64,000 bases of DNA from Hygrophila difformis (lineage: Eukaryota; Streptophyta; Magnoliopsida; Lamiales; Acanthaceae), in NCBI GenBank assembly GCA_030278955.1, contig JAOANR010000010.1:19808444-19872443 (forward strand). Direction: 5' to 3'. The notes beneath the pieces were generated by a model. That model had not been told where the DNA came from and made no database searches. It saw only the letters and a list, made by a program, of their open reading frames with translations. Shown one piece after another: positions 45,204-55,357 of the stretch. A program made the translations under genes and the position numbers. Positions within the stretch are counted from its first letter, which is position 1; each line of letters begins with the position of its first letter.

Positions 45204-47657
45204 TGTAATACCATAGAAATTACCCGAAATAATTGTTATTCACTAAAGAGGCTTTTATTAAATATTTAATCACTTGCTTAAAGAATTAGTATATTGATTT
45301 TTCTACAAAACAACACTTGAAAATTTATATATGTAAATTTGTCTTTTCCAAAAGAAATATGAATTTCAATATCATGGGTAATAGAATTATATAGTTTATG
45401 GAATATTTTTTAAATCTATTGTTTAAATTATATATATAAGTTTTTATATATATACACATTGGTCTTGAAAATTATTATGAGGATAGTATGTGAATATTTT
45501 AAGTAATTTGATATTCATTATGGAATAAATTTTTATAAAAATAAAAGTATGAGTTTTTATGTGAATCTATGAGAATTAACTTTTATATATAAGAAACTAT
45601 ATTCATAGATTATAATTTTTATTTGATGATGACATGAAGACTTTGTGGTTTGAGTATTGTTATGAATAAAATAAAACCATGCAAGTATATTATTATTATT
45701 TTTTTTTGAAAGCACATTAATATAAATACAATACTTGAAATAAATAAATAAATATTATATTATCATATCCAACTCATTGAGTATAAATGCATGCCACTAA
45801 ATAATGGCAAGAATAATGATTTTTGTAGACAAGCTAATACTTCAATCATTTTCATGATACACTACTTACACATATATAAGGCTAAAAGCAATTGCAAGAA
45901 ATTTTCTTCCTAAACAAATAGATGAAAAATCTACATGATTAACAAGTGTCATGGATGAATGGCTAGCAAAGAAAGGTGATCAATTATCTCTTGAACCCAC
46001 CAAGATTAATAGCCTCCATAATAGGCAAACCATTATGTTAATAGACAACATGATGGACAAAATTAATAGCCTCCCAAATTAATAGCCTCTTTGTTAGGCT
46101 ATAAGGACCAAATGAGTGGATACAAATACTCTAACCATTATTGCTCAAGACACACTTAATTGGATGATTGGTGAGGTTGTAATCACTCTCACAATGTGTC
46201 ATGTTCAATTGTTCAAATCTTAGCCTATAAATAGAGAGAGTTTCTAACCTTCAAACACACCAATCTCATCCATCTCATTAGCCAAATTCACTACCCATTT
46301 TATTCTTCAAAGTTCTCCCACATAGTGAGCATATCTTAAGGATTGTGGAGTCTTGTAGGCTTGGCAACCTTCATCATTCTAAGAGTTCTAACTCTTCTCA
46401 ACACTTGGTTAGTAAGATATCATCCTTGAAACTTGTATCTTAGAGATCTAAATCTTTTATTTTTATACTATAAATTGATTTCCCTCTATTTGTCGAATTT
46501 CAGCGAAACCCGTAATTTGTGGTGCGAATCTTGTGTTATAACGACCATTATCTTTGAATCTCCTTGCTCTTATACATCAATTCAGTAAGTTAACACTCTC
46601 TACTTTAAGTTTTGGAGATTCCAATCCATGTTTTAAGAATACAAAATTAGAATTCCCACATTATACCAAAATCTGTCAGTTTTTCGTTTACGTAAAGATC
46701 CATCTTTTTAAACTATTTTGGTACAATATCCCTCAAAGGTTCCTTCATAAAAAGTTGTTCCTTATTGAGTTGAGTATATTTCTGGAAACTTTTATAATTT
46801 TTAGAAATCGTATGAAAAAGTTATGGGATCCGCTTTATCGAAAGGTCGAAATCTCTTTTTGTTGAAATCTAAGAAATGATAGTGTTTTCTGAAATCCACA
46901 TTTTTTAAGGTCTTAAGTGTCTCAAAGCCAAATGGTTTCTTCATGAAAAATATTTATCTATGTGTTATCTACCTTGTGGTATAATTTTAGAATTTTTGGT
47001 CGCGAATTACTATTTTTAAAACCTGTGGAAAATTATAGAGTCACTATTGAATTTCTGGCAGAATACATGTTCTGTAAAGAACTCAATTTTTGAAATGTTT
47101 CCATACCTTATTTTGAAAAGTGTAAAACATGAAACTTGTTCAACTATGTGTTGAGTATCCACAGTTTAAATTTCATAGCAATCGCCTTTCATATGAATTT
47201 TTAAACTGACTTGGCGTAAACTGCGATGTTGGACTTGATTTTTGGTCCAAATGAGAAATTGTTGGATTTTGAGATCCATGAAATGATATTTCTATATTTA
47301 TGAGATATTGATATGGGAGTTAAATGTTGAAATGATATTTGGCATTATTGAATGCCCTTGTGATGAGGTTACTCCCTTGAGATTGTTGAAAACTCTTTTA
47401 AAGAGGATATTATGTGGAAAATTATGGAAAACTCTTTTAAATCCATTGTGCACTATTAACTTGAGTAAGATGCCATACTTGATAGAGGGCTAATGCACTA
47501 GGGATGTGTCTTGCGGGGCCTCCCCCTCTAAATATGCCAAGACGGCATTGTTAAACGGCGTTATTGCATGTATGAGTCTATACTCTTGGGTGTATCCATG
47601 ATGGGTTACCCGAGGCTCCGGAGTGTGTCTGTATATGAGTCCGATGCATGCTGATCA

Positions 47658-50600
47658 TGTAACACCCCGGATTTGATAACCCAGGCCGGGATGCCACCGC
47701 CACACCTCCCTAGCAAGACACGGTTTCTCCGAGCTCACCAAAGAGATGTAAGGCTATGGTTTTTCAGGATTTAAAATATTCAAGTAGCCCATTCATAATA
47801 ATTTTAAAAATACTACATCAGAGTTGCGGCAGAAAGATAAAGTACGCAGCGGAAGTAAAGTGTATGCAGCGGAATTTGAAATATAGGGCCGACCTGGCCA
47901 AACCACGGGTTAAACAGACCCGTTCATGCAAGTCATGTAAAATAAATAATTAAGTATCCAAAATGATCCCCCAATGAGTGATCATGCTCCGTACTCTGTA
48001 ACAGGAAAAAAATGAACAACGGTTTTTATCAGTATTATAAAATACTGAGTAAGTCAATCCTTACATAGCAATAAAGGGGTTAGATTTTTAGTAATTAAGA
48101 TAAAACTTTTTGCCATGCATAAAAACATTTAAAAAAAATGCAAAGATAATGCATACTTTAAAGACACATTTAATTTCATAATTTAAACTTAAGCATGGGC
48201 AATTATTTAAGACATGATTTAAAAACATGATTAATGCCGTAGGTAAGTAAATAAAAATTTGAGCTTTAAAAATTTTCACCGATACGCCACCATCAAAACA
48301 ATATTTAATTTAGCCGGCAATCCGGCGGCCGCAGCCAATTTCATAAAATCTGAGCTTTTTTTAATATATTTCCCGTTACGCCATCATCTCAACAATAGAT
48401 AGCCGGTGATCCGGCGGCCTCAGCCAAGTTCATAAGTAACATGTCATTTTAGCCGGTGATCCGGCGGCCGCAGCCGATACGCCATACCCAGTACCACTCC
48501 GTCGAGCCTCGAGTAACCCATACGGATACACTCGAGAGGGTAGGCAGTTGGTCTCTTGTGACCAAATACGCCATATCCAGTACCGCTCCGTCGAGCCTCG
48601 AGTAACCCATACGGATACACTCGAGAGGATAGGCCAAAATAATAACAGCCAATATCGATAGTAACAGTTAGCCGGTGATCCGGCGGCCTCAGCCAATTTC
48701 ATAAGTAACATGTCATTTTAGCCGGTAATCCGGCGGCCGCAGCCGATACGCCATACCCAGTACCACTCCGTCGAGCCTCGAGTAACCCATACGGATACAC
48801 TCGAGAGGGTAGGCAGTTGGTCTCTTGTGACCAAATATGCCATATCCAGTACCGCTCCGTCGAGCCTCGAGTAACCCATACGGATACACTCGAGAGGATA
48901 GGCCAAGATATAAGATGCTGTTTTGTCGATCTTTCGCGCGTAGTAATCATTGCCGTTTTGGCACAAGATGAACAATTAGGAGGGCACCCTGCAGAGCACT
49001 CACCCCCTGATTTTATGTAACCGATATTGTTTCAACTTTAGTGTAACGGGATTTTCAAAAATATAGCTTTATCGTATCACAAGATTTCGATCGTTGTTTA
49101 AAAGTTTCAAAATTTCACAAGTTAAAACCGATCGATGTCACAGTTTACGCCTTTTCAGTTTAAAAATCCATTTCTTAGGCGATTGATCTGAAATTTTCAC
49201 AGTAGCTCAAAAACATCCCAATGAACAACTTTCATGTTTTGAGTTTTTCGTAAAAACGATGGGAAGCATGTCAAAAATCAAGTTTTCTACTCAAATAGTA
49301 TGCTGTCAGGATTCAGGTTTGACACATCTCAAAGATTTGACTTTTTAACATATCAAATGAGCTTCAAAAATTCTGAAATTTTATATGCACATACTAGACA
49401 TGATTATATGCAACTTTTGTCTAGAACTCAAAGATTGGATCGGACTAGAAATGATAGAAATATGCTCATCAAGTTCGGTTAAGAAATCTGTGAACCTTTG
49501 AAAATACTTTAAAACGCAGAATATGTCCGATTCGATTTGGGGTTTCAAAACTTGATGAAAATGCATGAAATTTTACAGAGGTATACAAGACTCATAGATC
49601 TACAACTTTGGTTTAGATCATGAAGATTGGTTCGGACTAGAAATGATAGAAATAAGTTCATCAAGTTCGGTTATGAAATCTGTCAATTTTTGAAAGTTCT
49701 TAAAAACGCAGAATATGTCCGACTTGATTTGGGGTATCAAAACTTGATGAAAAATTCTGAAATTTTTACACAATATAGCTGAAGATCTTAGGATCAAAAT
49801 CTTAGTTTTGAGTTTTCAGGTTTGAACGCTCGAAGTAAGAGTTTTGCTCGGATTTCAGAAAATACGTAGATTGGGGTTTTTAGGTTTGATTTTAACGTTT
49901 CGTTTAAGATCCAATGTTTCGGATGTCTTTAAACCACCCGTATTGATATGTAAGTTATTAACTTACAGAGAGTGAGTTCCTTGAACGTTCTAAGGTTGAT
50001 CGATTTGTCCAAAATCGCCACGAACGGATCTACGCAACACGTTCTTCTTCTCCTTTGGCTACGAACGTGTTTTCAAGTAAAGATCCGTAAGTTAGAAGGT
50101 TGATTATGATCTTAAAGCAATAAGGAACTTGATTTACACCTTACCAACAATCCAATGCCTGCAAATCCTTGCTCTCCACACTACCTTGGTAGGATTTGAT
50201 TGCCGGAAAGTTCGCCGGAAGTTCGCCGGAAGGTGTTTGGCTTAGGGAGAGTCTTTGGAGAGTTTGGGAGGAACTTGGGGTGTTTGATGACTGAAAATGG
50301 AGTGTTATGGACAACTAATGACGTCCAAAAGATGCCTCCCCCGTGACCAAGCAAGATTCTTGCGTTGGGGTCAAGGAATATGGCAAGAAAGTCGCCAAAA
50401 CGCGACAATGGCTGCTGTCAGGACGTTGGCGCGGGGTTGGCGCGCGAATCGGCCAAAAGCCGCGCCGGGTGCGCGCCACCCAAAACGCGACAAACGTCGC
50501 CGCGTGAATGGCGCGGGGTTGGCGCGCTGTTTGGCTAAACCCCGCGCCGGGTGCGCGCCACTCTCGCCTGGACTTCGGTCCGGGCGGGGGTCGTGCGATC

Positions 50601-51070
50601 CGTCGTGCTTTTCCTCCTTTCTTTCGGACTTCTATCCTCCTACGGTTTCGGGCTTGATTTTTCGGGTCATTCTCGGATCATAAATTCTTATCTTAAATTT
50701 ATCTTGACTCAAATGAACTTCATGTTAAAATCTTAAGTCCGTCGATCTCGGTTTCGTCGGCTTCCAATTCGTCGTCTTTTGATTCCCGTGCAATAACTTG
50801 TATCATTAAATTTCTTCCGGCTTCACGGGTTTTTGGAATTAAAATTCTTTTCCTTCATGAATTTAATTCCAATTATTTTGACTCAATTCATGGAATGTCT
50901 TCGGGCTTCCTTTCCCTCTTTTATTCCATTTTGAATTTAAATCTATCGGCGTTTCATTTCCGAGCAATAATTTATTGTGGTAAATTATTTTCTTCTTCTC
51001 GGATATATTTCGACATTGATCGGAATAAATTTTATTCCCTTGAACGTTGATAAAAATCTGGGGTGTTACA
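47658..51070 (-). mobile_element. R5 3' LTR
   Basis: On the element's strand: a GC-rich block (50395-50590), a telo-box-poor leader, a GTAAGTTA-TAACTTAC hairpin-donor at 49966-49950, a hairpin array (48960-48325), an acceptor-like CCTGTTACAG ending at 47996, and the conserved end ATCCGGGGTGTTACA. A 269-bp internal duplication lies in the array. Confidence 0.95.
48329..48903 (-). repeat. R5 LTR structured array with 269-bp duplication (3' LTR copy)
   Basis: Repeated hairpins GCCGG-ATNN-CCGGC (five) and CTCGAGT/ACTCGAG stems with a GTATCCGTATGGG loop (four, pairs 89 bp apart). TTGGTC/GACCAA hairpins also occur. The segment from 48451 is repeated at 48720, a 269-bp period. Confidence 0.9.
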
Positions 51071-51235
51071 TCCTCCCCCCCTTAAGAATCAACTTCGTCC
51101 TCGAAGTTGTGCTTCGGCTTTTCTCGCGCGAAGAGTTATGGTCCTTTTTGTTTACTATTTGCGATATTGTGTTATTGAATTATTGTTCGATTGTTGATCA
51201 TCGTTTGTTGTTTGATTATTGTTTGATTATTGTTT

Positions 51236-51269
<34 letters not shown>

Positions 51270-51415
51270 ACTGAACCCAGAATTGAAATTTCCAAGTTGC
51301 CTACGTACCCTGTGAAGGGATCAAGTCATTACGTAGTTCAAAACAATTTGAATTTGGTTTTCCTCGGGTGTTACAGCCTCCCCCCCTTAAGAATACAGTT
51401 ATGTTCCCATAACTG
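51071..51415 (-). promoter_or_regulatory. R5 paired hairpin-polypurine tracts with LTR-start relic between them
   Basis: Minus strand: first hairpin CAGTTATG-GGAA-CATAACTG (51415-51396) and G-rich tract, then a segment starting TGTAACACCCGAG (51376 leftwards) almost identical to the R2 LTR start. A T-run (51239-51269 on the plus strand) lies within. Then AACTTCG-AGGA-CGAAGTT (51108-51091), a G-rich tract and the LTR at 51070. Confidence 0.85.
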
Positions 51416-51872
51416 TGGTTGCACCATCTTGGAATAGGGTCGGATGACGCTCCTTCATGTCGGCTCCTAGTTCCCATGTTGCTGTTTCACTTTCATGGTT
51501 CGACCAAAGAACCTTGACCATTCTCACGGTTTTGTTCCTTGTTATTTTCTCCTTAACATCGAGTAATTGTACCGGAATTTCCTCATAGCTCACGTCATCA
51601 TCCAATTTAATTCCTCCCGGTTGGAGTACATAGGTCGGATCGTGCACATACTTCTTCAATTGTGATATGTGGAACACATTGTGAACTCTAGCCAATTGTG
51701 GCGGTAAGACTAGACGATATGCTAGATTCCCGACCTTTACTAGAATTTCATAAGGTCCCATATTCCGAGGACGTAGCTTTCCTCGTTTGCCAAAATGCAT
51801 CACCCCCTTCATCGGTGATATCTTTAACATGACCTTATCTACGACTTGAAATTCTATGTCTTGCCGTTTCAC
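51399..51872 (-). pseudogene. R5 integrase C-terminal/chromodomain-like remnant
   Basis: 157 residues: FGKRGKLRPRNMGPYEIL, then VHNVFHISQLKKYVHDPTYV, then KVLWSNHESETATWELGAD, ending VMGT. The open frame corresponds to the last part of R4 pol. It is longer than the R2 remnant. There is no catalytic core; the frame could in principle still be translated if it had a start. It lies head to head with the antisense gene's promoter. Confidence 0.85.
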
Positions 51873-51949
51873 ACGCTTAGGTGCACACGTATTTTGTAGA
51901 GCAGAGGAGTAAATAAATTATTATTATTTTTTTTTTTTTTTTTTTATTT

Positions 51950-52153
51950 TTCTTGACCCGCGCGGGGTCCGCGCGGGTTTTGGGGGTTTACCGCGCCGGG
52001 TCCGCGCGGCGCCCCCAGGGGCAGAATATAGGGCTCGCGCGGGGCGCGAGCCATTCACCCCTTTCCCCTTCCGAAATTTCTCCCAACTTCCTCTCAAATT
52101 CGTCCCCTCGTGCTCGGATTCTCCTAGTTCCGACTTCGATTTCTCTTTGTAAG
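51950..52153 (+). promoter_or_regulatory. GC-rich promoter and leader exon of the antisense gene (R5 copy)
   Basis: CG-rich words (CCGCGCGGGGTCCGCGCGG, 51958-51976, and more to 52060) precede a C/T-rich leader ending AAG at the GTATGT donor (52154). The region is preceded by a T-run. It is matched in R2 at 35691-35910. Confidence 0.5.
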
Positions 52154-52778
52154 GTATGTATCTTCTATTTTCACTTGTCAATTTCAAGTTTTATGCCTTG
52201 ATTTGTTAGAATTTGATTGAATTGAGGAATTAGGGTTTTGGCATGTAAATTGGGGTTTTGACATTTTCGGCTTAATTCTCGCGAATTAATGGTTGTATGT
52301 AGTACTTTGGTGTCATTTCTATTGTTTAGGAAATATTGGTATGTATATATGAGCCTAAGTTGTGGAATTTCTTGCTAGAACTTGGATTTTTAGTGGAACT
52401 ATGAAATTTTCGATTTTGTTGGTGTTATTGGTGTAAAAGTGGTTTCGTTGGCGTTGTTTGTTGACACTTGTGATTATGATTTGTTGTTCAAGCAATTGTT
52501 TGGTTTTGTGGTTAGTTGCCATGTGTTTACAACATATTTTTGAACTTAATTTATTGCGCACACAAGGTGTTCGACAGAATGCCACAATGGGTTTTTGAAT
52601 TTGTTTGGGCACATTCCTTGGTTTGATTCTCTCCCAATATGTATTGGCAAACTATTGGGTCTAAATTCCTCCTAGATTTTCCCCGTTGGAACTTCATATT
52701 TATGATGTCTTTATGTATTTTTGCTTGTGAATTGATGTGTTGAAAATTAGTCTTACCCTTGATATTGGGTGTTCGCAG
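52154..52778 (+). other. Intron in the antisense gene (R5 copy)
   Basis: Starts GTATGT and ends GTTCGCAG; 625 bp. The ATG follows one base later, as in R2. Confidence 0.65.
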
Positions 52779-52779
52779 G

Positions 52780-54164
52780 ATGTTTCTTTTTCTGTGGTTC
52801 ATCTTGGCGTTCCTTATGGTCCTTCCGGGGGCCAAGAGACGGGCTTCTCGACTTGATGCTGCTGGCCCTAGCACTGCCGCTCCGGGGATGCCGGATAGTG
52901 ATGATAGCGGCGGCGATGACGACAGTGAGTCCGAGGAGGACGAGGAGCGAGAGCCGAGGCTCAGGGGTCTCCCTTACGAGGTGTGTCCTCGCCGGCATGA
53001 TCGGTTCCGTTTCCATACGATGGCCTCCCAGGACTTCTATTTCGACGAGCTTCGTCGGAAGAGGGCTTACGTTCCCGAGCGAGGCTTGTATCCCGATCAT
53101 ATGGGCGATGACCGGATCGGTGCCGTGTTGGGGCATCTCCAGTGGACCGGTCTTGCACATCATCCCGAGGGCGTTACCTCCGGCTATCTAGCCATGGAGG
53201 TTATCGCCAACATCAGTGGTCTTGGGGTAGACGACGACCTCTCTCGAGTCTGGGTTCGTGGTCGCTACTTAGACTTCAGTGCTCGGGCGATTAACACCTA
53301 TTTCGGCCTTCCAGATGATGGCGCGTTCCGACCGCAGCTAGAGGGTCGGGTTTATGCCCCTGCCTGGGGTGTCTTGTGTACCGAGGTACCCCCGCGGACT
53401 GGGGAACCCCACGAGTTCGACTGACATCCTTGGATGCTCATTGGCGTGTGCTTGCTCAGCTTTGGTTAGGACGCATCCGGCCGATCACCCGTAGTCATAT
53501 CGTCATCGATCATGTCTTTGAGACTATCTGCTTTATCGCACGGGGCGGCCGGGTAAATGTGGGCGCTTGCATCGCGGACAACCTGAGGGGTTTACGACGG
53601 GGGCGAGGGAGTAGGGTGATCACTCACGCACACCTCATTTGTGGCTTATGCGCTGCCCAGGGGATCCGCACGTCTCCCGAGACGGACCCCTATCCCTTAG
53701 CTCCAGGTGAGCACTACCGTGTTCCGTCTTATGCCGCCCGGCGCAGCACCTTGCGTCGTGGAGCGCCTCGGGCTATACTGCACCCGCATCCTGAGGATGG
53801 TGGTTTGATCTTAGTTGTTCCTCCTGAGCGACCACTTCCTCCTCCTGTGGTTCCACAGCAGGGTGTGGTTCCACCGCGGGGTCAGGACATGACGCAGATG
53901 CTCCAGATGATGCAGGAGATGCGCATCAGTATGGATGCCGGGTTTGCAGCTGGGCAGGCTCGCTATGACGCTTTGGGTGTTAGGATGGATCACTATCAGG
54001 ATCGCTTTGACGCCTTGGATGCTAGGATGGATCTCTATCAGGATCGTATGGACACGCTCACTGTGAGACAGGCGGAGCAGCAGGCCACCTTGACGGACAT
54101 GTACGCCTACATGCGTCAGATGGATGACTACATGCGTCGCCGGTTCCCTCCTCCTGATCAGTGA
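52780..54164 (+). pseudogene. R5 antisense gene (aORF), plant transposon-protein-like, single frameshift
   Basis: Starts at 52780 with a hydrophobic N-terminus (MFLFLWFILAFLMVLP) followed by basic residues. An acidic stretch (DSESEEDEERE) comes next, then the globular domain with SRVWVRGRYLDFSARAINTY. One indel near 53400 moves to the second frame (to 54164), which continues with GGRVNVGACIADNLRG and HLICGLCAAQGI. The tail has imperfect repeats of RMDHYQDRFDALDARMDLYQ-type coiled coil and ends FPPPDQ. Full length would be about 460 residues. It lies antisense to the element and convergent with ORF0. The domain resembles Athila env-like proteins; molecular function unknown. Confidence 0.78.
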
Positions 54165-54494
54165 CTTTATGTTTCCCGTTTATGTTTTATCTAGACTCGT
54201 GTTAGCAGCGGTTGTTTTAGTATTTCCCGTTTGCGTTTTCAGTTAGACTTGGTTTGGTATTTCTCTTAAGATGTGGTATTGTGACGTTACTCCGATTCGT
54301 GCGTGTCTCTATATGTACTGCATAGTTTGATGCATCGTGTGTTTTTATTTTATTTTTTTTTTTATTTTTTTATTTTTTTTTTTAAATTTCGGATTTAAAT
54401 TTATCTAAATAGATAAATCTTGCATTTTATTTCCTTAAAAGGAATTTCTAGTACAAGTGATAGGATATACCAAAATAGGATCCTCCTATCGTTT
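54165..54494. other. Spacer between convergent antisense gene and ORF0 (R5)
   Basis: T-rich runs near 54340-54395 suit overlapping 3' ends. No ORF. Confidence 0.5.
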
Positions 54495-54821
54495 CTAGGC
54501 GTCCTCCGGCACAGTGGTAGGATCCTCTTCCGGATCTTCCTCCACTGGACTTGACGGTAGTAGGTCATCGAAAATGCGGTTCAAGTCATCCCCATGAGCA
54601 TCAACAAGCTCTTTTAAACATAGATTTTGTGTAGTAAGGGTTTGGATTTGGTCTTCGAGCTGGTTTATGCGGTGGTGGTCCGCCTCTCTTAAGTTTCCCA
54701 TATGGTGCAGATTTGCCTCCAATTGGGCCATACGATGTTCCATTTGTTGTATGGTTTGTTGGGAATCAAAGTGAGCGTTCATCATTTTGATCATTAAGTT
54801 CATCATGTCTTGGTTAGCCAT
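54495..54821 (-). CDS. R5 ORF0: small coiled-coil protein
   Basis: Intact 108-residue frame, first ORF after the primer-binding site on the element's strand. It is nearly collinear with the R1 copy: MMNLMIKMMNAHFDSQQTIQ at the N-terminus, the invariant MGNLREADHH block, DDLLPSS, then the acidic EEDPEEDP tail. Heptad spacing of Met, Leu and Ile supports a coiled coil over residues 5-75. It is the only undamaged protein gene of this youngest element. Role unknown; a Gag- or RNA-binding partner is conceivable. Confidence 0.78.
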   Translation of the reverse strand: MANQDMMNLMIKMMNAHFDSQQTIQQMEHRMAQLEANLHHMGNLREADHHRINQLEDQIQTLTTQNLCLKELVDAHGDDLNRIFDDLLPSSPVEEDPEEDPTTVPEDA

Positions 54822-54908
54822 CTAGCGCAAGGAAAAGATCTAGGTTACAACATAACGCTTCTAGGTTCTCTAAGGTATAGAAATGCAATATGCACATGCA
54901 GTGATGAT

Positions 54909-54939
<31 letters not shown>

Positions 54940-55260
54940 AAAATTTATGCGTACATTTATTTATCCATGGGTTTTAAAAATAAATTTATTCCATGGATAG
55001 ATTAAAATAAGGATAAAAGGTTTGGGCCACTATATTGGGCCGAAAGAAATAAATTATTTGGGCTTTAAATAAAAACAAGGCTTATTGGGCCAAAATAATT
55101 TCTTGGGCTTCTAAAAAAAATTTTGGGCTAAAAATTTGGGCTTTAACTTCAAAATAATAATTGGGTTCTTTAAAATATATTACTAGTTTAGAAATGATAA
55201 CTTTAAAAATAATAACACTTAAAAATAATAGTTTAAAAATATTCCGAACTCTTTAAAATA
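54822..55260 (-). other. R5 leader with C21/A13 homopolymer junction
   Basis: A run of about 21 C then G and 13 A at 54909-54943 (G-run on the element's strand) lies in the leader. GGGCTT/GGCCC words fill 55020-55150, as in the R2 and R3 leaders. No ORF. Confidence 0.6.
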
Positions 55261-55282
55261 GTAGTTTTAAAATAGTCTGGGC

Positions 55283-55305
55283 TCTGATACCACATTGGTA
55301 TCAGA
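55283..55305. repeat. Palindromic second primer-binding site in R5
   Basis: TCTGATACCA, CAT, then its exact complement form a 10-bp-arm palindrome. It contains a copy of the primer-binding site and an inverted partial copy, about 60 bp from the real site. Confidence 0.85.
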
Positions 55306-55342
55306 TATTTTCTTTAAAATAAATAGCTTTAAAATAGTCTGG

Positions 55343-55354
55343 GCTCTGATACCA
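55343..55354 (-). promoter_or_regulatory. R5 primer-binding site
   Basis: TGGTATCAGAGC on the minus strand, three bases from the 5' LTR end at 55358. Confidence 0.95.
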
Positions 55355-55357
55355 CAT

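Noticed and set aside
48430..48975. Protein-coding ORFs with repeated VSVWVTRG-type translations on the minus strand, and their copies at 56130-56675
   Set aside because: They are translations of tandem hairpin repeats in the R5 LTR, identical in both LTRs, with no start context or family similarity.
51239..51269. Poly(T) run as a retroposed poly(A) tail of a LINE or SINE
   Set aside because: There are no target duplications or SINE/LINE sequence beside it, and it lies within the R5 inter-tract segment.
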